A stretch of 64,000 nucleotides of DNA from Rhizobium sp. RM (GTDB lineage: Bacteria > Pseudomonadota > Alphaproteobacteria > Rhizobiales > Rhizobiaceae). The notes below the pieces were generated by a model. It did no database searches. It had not been told where the DNA came from and saw nothing but the letters and a program-made list of their open reading frames with translations. Each line of letters opens with the position of its first letter. Within the stretch, counting starts at the first letter, position 1. The DNA lies in the NCBI RefSeq assembly GCF_013390595.1, contig NZ_JACAWV010000015.1:1-64000 (forward strand), written 5' to 3'. A program made the position numbers and the translations under genes. Below, piece by piece: positions 8,793-17,884 of the stretch.

Positions 8793-9287
8793 GGACTATC
8801 TCCTCTTCCTTTCACGCCAAACCGTTCCGATTGATGATGCCGGTCCGGCGCATCCATGTGTTTCTGATATCTCTTGAGAAGGACGCTTCGCCTTACTGTG
8901 GCCAGCGCAACCTTCGGCATCGAATAGCTGGCAATCTCCGAGTGCAGCTCGATCATTTGACCGTCAGGACTACTGGCCTGAGGGCGGCATTGATCTCGCT
9001 GAAATGCCGGAAACACGTGCAGAATTGCGATGTCACCGAGATATCCGGCAGGCTCGACACGTTACTCACCGATCACCGGTCCCGCCCGTTACTGCTACTG
9101 ACATGCATCCGAGGATGCTACGGGCCAGCTTCCCCGGTGAAAATCCGGTTGGCTGCATTGTTTTTCGATGTCGCCGACTCCTCCCCGAGTGCGCTTTCTT
9201 GGCAAAGACTAACTGTCACAAGACATATGGACAAATAGAATATTTCCGCCCAATCATAGAATTTCTTTATGAAGACGGGAGGCGAAT
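8793..9287. promoter_or_regulatory. divergent promoter region
   Basis: A 495-base spacer between the oxidoreductase (minus strand) and a LysR gene (plus strand). No convincing gene is present. A direct repeat ATAGAAT occurs at 9234-9240 and 9256-9262, 22 bases or two helical turns apart, just upstream of the LysR start; this could be an autoregulatory element, but it is short. Confidence 0.35.
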
Positions 9288-10208
9288 ATGGACAAGGCAC
9301 TGGAGCAATTCGCGGCAGTTGCCGAAGCCGGATCATTTATGGCGGCAGCCGAAATACTGCACATCTCCCAACCGGCGCTGAGCTACAACATCAAGCGGCT
9401 GGAAACGTCATTGGGTGTGGAGCTCTTTCACCGCTCGGTGCGCGGCGTCCAGCTGACGCCCTATGGGGAAACGCTCTACAACAGCACTATCTTTATGAAG
9501 CGTCTTCACACGAATGCCCTTAACACGATTGCCCGGCAGAAAGCGGAGCTGGAAGAAGGCATCAGCATAGGCACGGGTTATTCGACCTGGATCCTGCTTT
9601 TGAAGGATTTTGTGATCGAACACTTCAAAATGCACCCGGCAGCGCCGATCAATGTCAGCATCGGCAACACGATGCGCTGCATGGACCAATTGGTCGCTGG
9701 CGATATTTCCCTGTTCATGGGGCATCGGATCGATCAGTTGAAAGCAGGGCTCGCGGTTGACTTCATTCCCCTGGGGCGAGCGACCGACGGGTATTTCGTC
9801 CGCGACGGGCACCCACTTCTTGAACGAACCCATTCGATAGACGAGATACGCGGCTATCCAACGACAATGGCGAATCCGATGGAAGCCCGACAAAAACGCC
9901 TCGTCTCAGGATCGGGTAAGCGGGATATCGATGGCATTGGTCATGCGTTCGCATGCAACTCGATGGACGCATGCATCGACTTCGCGCTCAATACAAACTC
10001 GGTGCTGATACACAGCGATGTGCTAAGAGACTACTTTGTAGAGAAAGGCCTGCGAGAGGTGAAGATCGTCCCATCAGGGGCCGGTCGCCGCGCTTTGATG
10101 GGATTTTACGTTTTACCGGAGGGCCGATCCAAGCCCAAGATCAAGGAAATCATCCAGTTGATATCAGCCCGAGCCGAGGCTGCAGGACTGTTTCCATCGA
10201 CAGTTTGA
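9288..10208 (+). CDS. LysR-type transcriptional regulator
   Basis: A 306-residue LysR protein with the helix-turn-helix at about residues 3-60 (ISQPALSYNIKRLE recognition region) and a co-inducer domain behind it. The ATG at 9288 is preceded by GGGAGG at 9278-9283. It is divergent from the Gfo/Idh/MocA gene, the usual arrangement for a LysR regulator and its target, and convergent with the ABC-transporter operon ending at 10263. The inducer is unknown. Confidence 0.92.
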   Translation: MDKALEQFAAVAEAGSFMAAAEILHISQPALSYNIKRLETSLGVELFHRSVRGVQLTPYGETLYNSTIFMKRLHTNALNTIARQKAELEEGISIGTGYSTWILLLKDFVIEHFKMHPAAPINVSIGNTMRCMDQLVAGDISLFMGHRIDQLKAGLAVDFIPLGRATDGYFVRDGHPLLERTHSIDEIRGYPTTMANPMEARQKRLVSGSGKRDIDGIGHAFACNSMDACIDFALNTNSVLIHSDVLRDYFVEKGLREVKIVPSGAGRRALMGFYVLPEGRSKPKIKEIIQLISARAEAAGLFPSTV

Positions 10209-10262
10209 ATACACCTTGCTTTTCTCCGGTCGCTCGCGGCCATGGAAATCTTCCCAATTTTT

Positions 10263-11018
10263 TCATTGGTTATCTGGCACTCGCTCAGAGAAGGATCCGA
10301 CCCCGAGACTGGCGAGAAGTCTGTTACGGAGGCTCGCAAAAATGGGGTCGGCATGGTCGCGTGGCGACTTCAGGTCGATTGGGACATCTTCTATGAAGCG
10401 GCCATTGTCGAGCACAAGCACTCTGTCAGCCAGTGAGATTGCCTCATCGACGTCGTGCGTTACCAATAACACCGCAGGTCGATGCCGAAAACAAAGCTCT
10501 CGCAACAACTCGTGCATTTTTAAACGGGTAAGGGCATCCAGAGCGCCGAACGGTTCGTCTGCAAGAAGAAGCTCAGGTTGCCTAACAAGCGAACGAGCCA
10601 GCGCCACGCGCTGCTGTTCACCACCAGATAGCTCGATAGGCCAAGCGGAATCACGACCTTCCAGCCCGACTTCCACGAGCGCCTGCTTGCCAGTCAGGCG
10701 TTCATTTTTCGGCAGCCCAAGCGTAACATTTTGAATGACGGTTTGCCATGGAAGCAGGCGCGCGTCTTGAAATACCACCGAAACATTGTCGGGCGTCAGC
10801 AACGTACCCGATCCCTCAGTTCCGTAGTCCAACCCCGCGAGAGCCCGCAGAAATGTACTTTTTCCTGAACCACTACGCCCGAGCATGGCAACAAACTCGC
10901 CTTGCCGGATATCGAGGTCGACGTTGTCGAGCACTTTCTTTTGACCAAAACTTCGGCTGACATTGCGTATATGGACAGCAGTTTCATCGGTATTCAATGT
11001 GCCAAGGTGCGACGCCAT
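10263..11018 (-). CDS. ABC transporter ATPase, SsuB/TauB type
   Basis: A 251-residue ATP-binding subunit. Walker A GRSGSGKS is near residues 47-54, the LSGGEQQR signature near 130-137 and the Walker B region LLLADEP near 150-156, with the switch histidine after it (VTHD). It powers import through the permease encoded immediately upstream, whose stop region it overlaps by 25 bases, and AAAGGAG provides its ribosome binding site. Together with the binding protein it forms an importer resembling those for aliphatic sulfonates, taurine or nitrate. No desulfonating oxygenase is nearby, so a sulfonate substrate is not secure. Confidence 0.92.
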   Translation of the reverse strand: MASHLGTLNTDETAVHIRNVSRSFGQKKVLDNVDLDIRQGEFVAMLGRSGSGKSTFLRALAGLDYGTEGSGTLLTPDNVSVVFQDARLLPWQTVIQNVTLGLPKNERLTGKQALVEVGLEGRDSAWPIELSGGEQQRVALARSLVRQPELLLADEPFGALDALTRLKMHELLRELCFRHRPAVLLVTHDVDEAISLADRVLVLDNGRFIEDVPIDLKSPRDHADPIFASLRNRLLASLGVGSFSERVPDNQ

Positions 11019-11869
11019 GAGAGCAATCTCCTTTCAAGAAGGCGAACAAGACTGTCGGACACCAGACCCAGAAGTGCATAAATGACGATGCCAACCAGAA
11101 TGACGTCGGTCTGACCATATGTGCGAGCAAGGTCGATCATGTAACCCAGCCCGCTTGTGGCGTTGATCTGCTCGACCACAACAAGTGAAACCCAGCACAA
11201 TGTCACGGCAAATCGTAGCCCCAACAAGAAACCGGGCAACGCTCCCGGTAGCACAACCTGAAAAATGAAGTCTCGCTGGCTCATCTTGAGTGTTTCCGCG
11301 AGTTCAACATATCGGCTGTCGATACTGCGCAGCGCGTTATGCGTGTGTATGTAAACCGGGACAATCACTGCCAGGATGATTGTGGTAATTTTCATCTCCT
11401 CACCGATTCCGAACCACAGGATCAGCAAAGGGATCAGCGCCATGGTTGGCACAGCGCGTTTGATCTGAACGGGGCCATCAATGAGGGCTTCACCGATACG
11501 CGATAGTCCAGAGACAACTGCGAGTACAGTACCGACTATCAATCCGATACTGAGGCCTATCAGCGCTCTATATGACGATGTTATCAGGTTATCTTGCAGA
11601 CGCCCCTGTTCGATCAGCCTGACAAACGCACCGACCACTGTCCATGGAGCAGACAGAATCCTCGGGTCTATCAGTCCAAGGGCCGAACCCGCAGCCCAAA
11701 TCAAAATCAGCAAGAGAGGCCCAATGTGTAAGCCGAAGGGGATTTCGGCACCAGGTCCAAGGCGCTGCCTCACGCCGTTTTGTAATCGTATGCGACCGTT
11801 TTTAGACGCCTTTTGTGAAAGGGCGCCTGGGCGCTCGTTGTCCACTTCCCATGTTGTCGCCATGTTCAT
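10994..11869 (-). CDS. ABC transporter permease, SsuC/TauC type
   Basis: About 291 residues with a long polar N-terminus and around six membrane helices. The EAA-type cytoplasmic loop that docks with the ATPase lies in the C-terminal half, followed by a short LPGALPG element. The ATG at 11869 follows AAGGA; a GTG at 11905 overlapping the binding-protein stop (GTGA) is an alternative that would add 12 residues and couple translation. It sits between the binding protein and the ATPase in one operon. Confidence 0.88.
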   Translation of the reverse strand: MNMATTWEVDNERPGALSQKASKNGRIRLQNGVRQRLGPGAEIPFGLHIGPLLLILIWAAGSALGLIDPRILSAPWTVVGAFVRLIEQGRLQDNLITSSYRALIGLSIGLIVGTVLAVVSGLSRIGEALIDGPVQIKRAVPTMALIPLLILWFGIGEEMKITTIILAVIVPVYIHTHNALRSIDSRYVELAETLKMSQRDFIFQVVLPGALPGFLLGLRFAVTLCWVSLVVVEQINATSGLGYMIDLARTYGQTDVILVGIVIYALLGLVSDSLVRLLERRLLSWRRTLAH

Positions 11870-11901
11870 TGTTCCTTCGCCATATGCAGTGGATGAGGGA
11901 T

Positions 11902-12927
11902 TCACTGCCCTTGGGCTAGAGCGGATACACCGAGCTTTTCGAACCGATTGTCGAATATTGCCTCCACGTCGAATGGCTTGTAGCCAAGTTGGTCAGCCAG
12001 CAGGTTGATTGTTGCTTGGTGGCGCTCCTTAACATCCCGCCAGTCGCCGGAAACCACCTGTTCCCCTGTCAACTCGATAAGGTACTTGCCGTCTTCCTCG
12101 CTCAGTCCCTCCTTGCCGACGTAATACTCTTTAAGCCATCGCTCGGGATTTCGGTTAACCCAGTCGTTAGCTTTCGCCCAGAGACCGACAAACTCAGCCA
12201 GCGCTGCGGCCTTGGCTGGATCGTCCAGCACCCACTGTGGTGCGTAGAGGTGGCCGGGATCGTCTCGCAATCCATGTTCAACCAGAGAGGCACCGTCTGA
12301 ACCATACTGCGAAATGTAGCGTCGGATGTTCACGCCGCCAATCGGTGCGATATCGACCTGTTTGCTTGCAAGCGCTTTGGGATAGACATCGGCAGTGCTA
12401 GGTAGTTCAACGAGCGTGACATCATCTTTTGTAAGGCCAACGCTTTGCAAGGCTCTCAGCACCAGTGTGCCCTGCGCTTGCCCAGGACTGAAGGCGATAC
12501 GCTTGCCCCGGAAATCGGCAAGACCCTTTACTTCAACCCCTGGAGCCACGCCGAAACGGTAAATTGGATTTGCGATCGGGTCGCGTCGCTCTTTGTAGGC
12601 GATATTGCGTACCGGCAAATTGTTCCAGTTTGCAAATATGGACGGGATTTCGGCGACTGACCCAACATCGAGGGCGCGGGCGCGAAACGCCTCCGATGTT
12701 TGTGGACCACCGCTGATATTTGCCCATCTCACCTCGAAGCTTAACTCCTTGTCGAGACCCGACAGTTCGAGCGCTTTTTGGGTAACTGGGTCACCAATCG
12801 TCAGTACCGTCCCCTCTGGAACCGCGGTTGCAAGGGGAGTATCGCTGGCGGAATTCGCAATACCGGATTGAATGCTTACTGCACAAAAAACTTTCACGGC
12901 GAGTTTTGTTAGACGTGTTAATTGCAT
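11902..12927 (-). CDS. ABC transporter substrate-binding protein, SsuA/NMT1-like
   Basis: A 341-residue periplasmic binding protein with a short basic N-terminus and hydrophobic core typical of a signal peptide, probably cleaved near residue 25. The mature part has the two-lobed fold of the aliphatic-sulfonate/NitT/TauT class. The ATG at 12927 is chosen because GGGGAAAG stands a few bases before it; ten residues further upstream are possible but lack a ribosome binding site. It is the first gene of the three-gene import operon and is divergent from a LysR gene. Confidence 0.9.
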   Translation of the reverse strand: MQLTRLTKLAVKVFCAVSIQSGIANSASDTPLATAVPEGTVLTIGDPVTQKALELSGLDKELSFEVRWANISGGPQTSEAFRARALDVGSVAEIPSIFANWNNLPVRNIAYKERRDPIANPIYRFGVAPGVEVKGLADFRGKRIAFSPGQAQGTLVLRALQSVGLTKDDVTLVELPSTADVYPKALASKQVDIAPIGGVNIRRYISQYGSDGASLVEHGLRDDPGHLYAPQWVLDDPAKAAALAEFVGLWAKANDWVNRNPERWLKEYYVGKEGLSEEDGKYLIELTGEQVVSGDWRDVKERHQATINLLADQLGYKPFDVEAIFDNRFEKLGVSALAQGQ

Positions 12928-13330
12928 GTCGTGCTTTCCCCGTTGATATTGGTGCAACTACGTTGGAAAGCTCATGCTCATATATTGTATATAAAATTTA
13001 TAGACTATTAGATCTAAGATTGGCCTCGAGAATAAAAAATTCTTCCGTCGACATGGACCGAAGCATCCGGCTCGTCCGCCAACCAACCTGCAACGAGCGG
13101 ATAAATCGATCACAAAGGCCACGCAGACGCCGCGAAGCCAACCGAGCCGCATTTGATGATGCGAACCGACAGCTGGCCCTTTGACTGTTGATCCTTCGAA
13201 ATCTAGTTTTTGCGGACGACCGGTACCACTGTTTGCGAGGCTTGGGAGCGAAAGCAAGGACGGATAAACTGGCTAACACGCCAGGTAATCGCACGGGGCG
13301 AAGTCCTCGCTCAATGCAAGATGGAAGACG
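12928..13330. promoter_or_regulatory. divergent promoter region
   Basis: A 403-base spacer between the ABC importer operon (minus) and a LysR gene (plus). The part next to the importer, about 12965-13020, is strikingly AT-rich compared with its surroundings and is the likely promoter. I could not identify a clear dyad, and no gene is visible. Confidence 0.4.
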
Positions 13331-14269
13331 ATGATCGACCTTAGAGATGCTAATTATTTTGTCACGGTTGCCGAAGCGGGGAGTCTCGCGCTTGCCGCAG
13401 AAAAACTTGGACGCACGCAGCCTGCTTTGACCAAATGCATACAGAGGCTGGAGGACGACCTGCGGATTGAGTTGTTTCGTCACGAGGGACGGCAACTCGT
13501 CCTGACAGAGGCGGGCCATGTATTCCTAACACGTATGCGCAGTCTTCTCGGTTTTGCGACCGAAGTCCGACGCGAGATGTCGGATCTCGGAACCGGCGTC
13601 GCTGGTTCGATAAAAATAGGCAGCGCAGCCACGACGGCGGAATATATGCTGCCGCATTTGACAGCTCAGTTAATCAACCAAGCACCCGCAGTGACTTTGG
13701 AGCTGACAGTGGGCATGAATGACGTACTCATGCGTGCGCTCATTGAAAAGTCCATCGACCTTGTCTTCGGGCCACTAACACGGTCTACAAGCGAGAGCGA
13801 ACGGTTCGAATCTTTTTCGCTAACCAGTGATGACGTTGTCGCTGTTGCCAGTAACGATCACCCCATTTTCGATCATCCGCTAACACCTGAGACCCTGGCT
13901 GCATATAAATGGGTACTCGCAGGGCCGGGAGTTGCCACGCGTCAGTGGCTGGAGAGTACGTTCCGGTCGCTTGGATTGAACGAACTTCAAGTGCAGATGG
14001 AAACCAGTTCCATCTTTCTTCTGCCGAGACTGATTTCAGAGACAAAACTGCTTAGCTTCATCTCCAGACGTAATCTGGCCCCCGGCGCCGTAGGCGAGCA
14101 TCTGCGTGAAATCCCGCTGGAGGCAACAACGATGCGCCGCGAGTTCGGTATCATCCGCTTGCGTGAGGCCTATTTCACGCCGGCAGCCAGATTGCTGGTG
14201 CGGATTGCAGAAGAGAGCAGAGCACAGTTCGAAAACCGCCCTCTGCCGGGTACGGAGAGTTCCTTCTGA
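13331..14269 (+). CDS. LysR-type transcriptional regulator
   Basis: A 312-residue LysR protein with the DNA-binding domain at about residues 4-62 (RTQPALTKCIQRLE) and a GbpR/CbbR-like effector domain. It is divergent from the ABC importer operon and is its probable regulator. Its DNA-binding region resembles that of the LysR encoded at 17885-18775, which also has the QPALTKCI core, so the two may be paralogues. Downstream it converges on the CitMHS gene across a short hairpin. Confidence 0.92.
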   Translation: MIDLRDANYFVTVAEAGSLALAAEKLGRTQPALTKCIQRLEDDLRIELFRHEGRQLVLTEAGHVFLTRMRSLLGFATEVRREMSDLGTGVAGSIKIGSAATTAEYMLPHLTAQLINQAPAVTLELTVGMNDVLMRALIEKSIDLVFGPLTRSTSESERFESFSLTSDDVVAVASNDHPIFDHPLTPETLAAYKWVLAGPGVATRQWLESTFRSLGLNELQVQMETSSIFLLPRLISETKLLSFISRRNLAPGAVGEHLREIPLEATTMRREFGIIRLREAYFTPAARLLVRIAEESRAQFENRPLPGTESSF

Positions 14270-14276
14270 GTAACCG

Positions 14277-14306
14277 TGCCTGACGACAGCCATCCGCAGT
14301 CAGGCA
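14277..14306. terminator. hairpin between convergent genes
   Basis: TGCCTGAC (14277-14284) and GTCAGGCA (14299-14306) form an 8-bp stem with a 14-base loop in the 48-base gap between the LysR stop and the CitMHS stop. There is no T tract on either side, so it is a weak or factor-assisted bidirectional terminator at best. Confidence 0.4.
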
Positions 14307-14317
14307 TCGGACCGGCC

Positions 14318-15595
14318 CTATCGGTGAAAGGGGATGACACCGATAACGATGGACACGCCCAACATGATGAGTGACGCGGCAACCGACCAACCAATGGTGA
14401 ACTTCTGGGTCTCACCGTAGTTGAGGTCCAGACGACTGACCAGCAGGTAGGTGGAGGCAACCAGTGGACTGAGGATATGCACCGGTTGGCCGACCAGGGA
14501 GGCACGTGCCATTTCCGCTGCGGTGATCCCGTAATGTCCTGCGGCTTCGGCAAGAATGGGCAGCATTCCGAAGTAGAACACGTCATTGGAGACGAGCCAC
14601 GTGACCGGAATACTCAGTAGCGCCGTGATGACGGCCATGTAGGGACCAACCTGTTCCGGGATGATCCCCACGATCGATTGGGCAAGGGCACTGGCCATGC
14701 CGGTTTCATTGAGTATCCCGATGAAGACGCTGGCCGAAAACAACATGGCAGCGACTGAAAGGATAGCCGGTGCGTGATTGGCGAGCACATGCTGTTGAGC
14801 CGAGTATTGCGGGAAATTGACAGCCATAGCGATGGCCGCGCCGATCATGAAGAGGTAGGAAAGCGGCAGGAGTTCCAGCACCAGCGAGGTCATCAGCGCA
14901 ATGGTGAGTGCCCAGTTGAAATATAGCTTCCAGCCAGGCACGCCCCGGGCTTCGAGCAACTGGGCAGAGTTGAATTCGATTATACCAACCCGCTTACGTT
15001 CGCGAACACCGAAAATCCACGCCATCACGAATGCCCAGGCGACACAGGCAAGCAGCGGAATGATGAGCGGAGTGAAAACATCGCCCATTTCGACCTTCAT
15101 GGATGCGGCCGCACGCGCAGTCGGGCCACCCCAGGGAAGGAGATTGCCCACCCCCGTGCACTGCAAGAGAAGACAGGCCACCATTGGCAACGACAGACCA
15201 AGCCTGCGATACAGCGGCATGAATGCGCCAAGCGTGATCATGTAGACCGTTGCGCCATCTCCATCGAGAGCGACAAGGTAACCGAGAGCCACCGTACCGA
15301 TGAAAATCTTGACAGGATCACCGCCAACCGCGCTGACGATCCGTTTGACGATCGGGTCGAACAAGCCGGCGTCCGTCATCACCATGAAATATATCATCGC
15401 AAAAATCAGCAGCACGCCCGTCGGAGCAATCGTCCTGATACCCTTGACGACCATGTCGCCCATATCGGCACCGAAGCCGCCGATCAACGCAAAGACGGTC
15501 GGCACCAGAATAAGCACTGTCATGGCCGACATGCGGCCACTGATCAGCAGGTAAATGAAGCAAGCAAACATTGCGAAGCTGAGTGCAATGAGCAC
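14318..15595 (-). CDS. CitMHS-family carboxylate transporter
   Basis: A 425-residue secondary transporter with about eleven or twelve membrane helices, of the CitMHS family, which carries metal-complexed citrate or related di/tricarboxylates with protons. A GNLLPWGGPTARA segment near residues 155-170 matches the re-entrant loop region of this family. The start is a GTG at 15595 preceded by GGAGGAGG, a strong ribosome binding site. It lies downstream of an RraA-like aldolase and a 2-hydroxyacid dehydrogenase on the same strand, with 163 bases between it and the aldolase, so an organic hydroxyacid or oxoacid is a reasonable substrate. Confidence 0.9.
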   Translation of the reverse strand: MLIALSFAMFACFIYLLISGRMSAMTVLILVPTVFALIGGFGADMGDMVVKGIRTIAPTGVLLIFAMIYFMVMTDAGLFDPIVKRIVSAVGGDPVKIFIGTVALGYLVALDGDGATVYMITLGAFMPLYRRLGLSLPMVACLLLQCTGVGNLLPWGGPTARAAASMKVEMGDVFTPLIIPLLACVAWAFVMAWIFGVRERKRVGIIEFNSAQLLEARGVPGWKLYFNWALTIALMTSLVLELLPLSYLFMIGAAIAMAVNFPQYSAQQHVLANHAPAILSVAAMLFSASVFIGILNETGMASALAQSIVGIIPEQVGPYMAVITALLSIPVTWLVSNDVFYFGMLPILAEAAGHYGITAAEMARASLVGQPVHILSPLVASTYLLVSRLDLNYGETQKFTIGWSVAASLIMLGVSIVIGVIPFHR

Positions 15596-15758
15596 GATAA
15601 AATCCTCCTCCCACAGGCATGCAGCCCGCGAGTAATTTCGATTGAATTGCCTTTAAAGATGCAAGGCTAGAATTTTGCGGCCTGTCGGCCTCTGCCGCAT
15701 GACGGCAGCGCCTCCCGTGACGTTACCCAGTCCCAACGCCCCACCGGCGACGCGCTGA

Positions 15759-16457
15759 TCAGACCGGTAGACCTTTCGCTCGCAGAATGGCGTCGAAACG
15801 CTCAGGGTCCGAGGTACCCTTGACGTTGCTTTCGCGGATCTTTGCTTCTCGCTCAAGATGCGCGTGGGCCTTGGGCAGGAGGGCGGCAGCGTCTTCGGCT
15901 GGAATGGCGATCACACCGTCAAGATCACCCAAGACAAGATCGCCCGGCTGGACCACAAGCCCTCCGACGGAAACCGGAACATTGATCTCGCCCGGACCTT
16001 CCTTGCTCGGGCCGCGATGTGTATGCCCGCGGGCAAAAACCGGCATCTCGCCCTCAGCCCATTCTGCCAGGTCGCGAATGGCGCCATCAATGACGAAACC
16101 ACCCAGCATCTTTGTCATTGCGGTTGTTCGGATCAACCCGCCGATGACCGCCTGCGTAAGATCGCCTCCGCCGTCGATCACGATGACGTCGCCAGCCTGC
16201 GCCATCATCATCGCCTTGTGGACCATGAGATTATCACCGGGCCTGACACGCACGGTCACGGCCTGACCAAAAAGAATCTTGGCGCCGTGATAGGATTTCA
16301 AACCCATCGAGCCGATCGACCGCCCCATGCAGTCTCCTGCGACCGCAACCGGAACTCTGCCGAACTCTTCAAGAAGATCTTTCGGCAGATCGGCGTGTCG
16401 CGGATTGATGTGATAGCCGGCAGGCCAGACGACAGCCGTCTTGGTTTCACCGCTCAT
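15759..16457 (-). CDS. RraA-family 4-hydroxy-4-methyl-2-oxoglutarate aldolase-like protein
   Basis: A 232-residue protein of the RraA fold. The metal/substrate motif is present: a GGD start, a GGLIRTTA stretch and VIDGAIRD with the key D-G-x-x-R-D pattern near residues 120-128. Catabolic members cleave 4-carboxy-4-hydroxy-2-oxoadipate or related compounds to pyruvate plus an oxoacid, or decarboxylate oxaloacetate. The ATG at 16457 overlaps the upstream dehydrogenase stop (ATGA) and has GGAG before it. Its place between a hydroxyacid dehydrogenase and a carboxylate transporter favours the aldolase/decarboxylase role over RNase E regulation. Substrate not determined. Confidence 0.88.
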   Translation of the reverse strand: MSGETKTAVVWPAGYHINPRHADLPKDLLEEFGRVPVAVAGDCMGRSIGSMGLKSYHGAKILFGQAVTVRVRPGDNLMVHKAMMMAQAGDVIVIDGGGDLTQAVIGGLIRTTAMTKMLGGFVIDGAIRDLAEWAEGEMPVFARGHTHRGPSKEGPGEINVPVSVGGLVVQPGDLVLGDLDGVIAIPAEDAAALLPKAHAHLEREAKIRESNVKGTSDPERFDAILRAKGLPV

Positions 16458-17446
16458 GGAAATACTCCTTTATGGATGGCATCGTTTTGGGGATTGACGC
16501 AGGCCGATATCGGCGGGGGCTCTCCCTTTAGAAAACCGAGAACATTTTCCGCCGCGCTCTTTGCCATTTCTGCAAGTGCGGCCAGCGTCGAGCCGCCCAC
16601 ATGCGGCGTGAGAACCACATTTGCGAGCCTCAGCAATTCATTGTCGGGCAAGATCGGTTCGTCAGCCGTGGTGTCGAGCCCTGCTGCGAAAAGCCGTCCC
16701 CCCTTCAGCGCCGAGATCAGAGCTGCCTCATCGACAACTTCACCGCGGGCAGTGTTGATGAGAATTGCCTGATTGGGCAGTTTTGCAAACGCGTCGGCAT
16801 CGATCAGGCCGCGGGTATGTGCGTTCAGCGGAACATGCAGGCTCAACACGTCGCTGACCGGCAACAGTTCATCGACCGATCCCACCATGGAGATGCCGTC
16901 CATCGGCGCGACGCGCCCGTAGCCGGGATCATACGCTGCGACGTTCATGCCGAGCGCGAGGCACGCTTTGGCAAGGCGCTGACCGATCTGACCGCAGCCG
17001 ACCAGACCAAGCGTGCGACCGCTCAGCTCCAGACCATCCTGGGCGCGGGACCAGCGTCCGTCTTTGATTTCTGCATCCATCCAAGCGATCTTGCGGGCAC
17101 AAGCGAGCATCAGGCCGAGTGCCATTTCAGCAACCGACTGCGCATTGGCCCCAGGCGTGACAAAGACCGGGATGTTGCGGGCCGTGGCGGCTGCAACATC
17201 AATGTTGCTGACGCCGACCCCGTGTTTTGAAATGACTTTGAGACTCGGGCAGCTTGCTATTGCCCTTGCTGAAAGGGTGACAGTGCGAGAGATAACCGCA
17301 TCGATCTGGTTGGCGGCCATAATATGGTCGACCGCTGCTTCATCGCCGCCCGCGTCCAGATAGATCAGTCTGCACCCGGCGGCCTCCAGCACAGAGACAC
17401 CTTTGGGATGGAAGGCTGATGCAGTTATGAAAATCGTGTAGGCCAA
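16454..17446 (-). CDS. D-2-hydroxyacid dehydrogenase, NAD-dependent
   Basis: A 330-residue dehydrogenase of the phosphoglycerate-dehydrogenase/glyoxylate-reductase class. It has a VGCGQIGQ Rossmann motif near residue 145, the catalytic arginine in INTARGEV, an acidic residue in the following helix, and the catalytic histidine in TPHVGGST. No C-terminal ACT domain is present, which points away from serine synthesis. The start is a TTG at 17446: a perfect GGAGGAG precedes it by seven bases, whereas the in-frame ATG further upstream would place that ribosome binding site inside the gene. It heads the operon with the RraA-like aldolase and CitMHS transporter. Confidence 0.9.
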   Translation of the reverse strand: MAYTIFITASAFHPKGVSVLEAAGCRLIYLDAGGDEAAVDHIMAANQIDAVISRTVTLSARAIASCPSLKVISKHGVGVSNIDVAAATARNIPVFVTPGANAQSVAEMALGLMLACARKIAWMDAEIKDGRWSRAQDGLELSGRTLGLVGCGQIGQRLAKACLALGMNVAAYDPGYGRVAPMDGISMVGSVDELLPVSDVLSLHVPLNAHTRGLIDADAFAKLPNQAILINTARGEVVDEAALISALKGGRLFAAGLDTTADEPILPDNELLRLANVVLTPHVGGSTLAALAEMAKSAAENVLGFLKGEPPPISACVNPQNDAIHKGVFP

Positions 17447-17884
17447 GATATCTCCTCCATAGTGCCGAGGTCGCCAAGGAGGTGCAATATCTGCCCGTCG
17501 ACGCCATCTACCGTTCAATGAAAGGAGCCTGCAATCGATCTGCGGTCGATGTTGCAGAAATAGGATTTGCCCGGCTCCTCCACACGGTCATTCGACTTTA
17601 TGGACCGAGAACATCAAATCAATTTCATTATTTTCATTTTCATATTCCTGCGGGGAATATTTTCCGCACTCCAGCCGCGAAGATGGCCGGCGGCGGGCCA
17701 ATCACCTTAATTTGGCAGGATGTGTATCCGGTGATCGGCAGTTGTCACCAGACCCAGCGGCATCAGTCGTAGCGTCTGCCATCGGTTCAGCGGGATCATG
17801 CACAGTCATGGCATCCAGGCGCACCTTCGGCGCAGCATTGGCAACGGAAGCCCCAGACAAAAGAAGTTTGCTGTCCTGTGTATT
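17447..17884. other. regulatory spacer upstream of hydroxyacid operon
   Basis: A 438-base gap between the hydroxyacid-dehydrogenase operon and the end of the LysR gene. It contains no convincing gene. An AT-rich stretch around 17600-17660 includes the perfect dyad described separately and probably holds the operon promoter. Confidence 0.5.
17642..17660. promoter_or_regulatory. perfect LysR-type dyad
   Basis: ATATTCC (17642-17648) and GGAATAT (17654-17660) are perfect inverted arms around TGCGG. The core obeys the T-N11-A rule for LysR binding sites. It lies about 200 bases upstream of the hydroxyacid dehydrogenase start. The same two arms recur in front of the LysR gene at 18781-18811. Confidence 0.65.

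Noticed and set aside
9234..9262. Direct repeat ATAGAAT as regulatory element
   Set aside because: Seven bases repeated once in an AT-rich stretch can occur by chance; mentioned only in the promoter entry.
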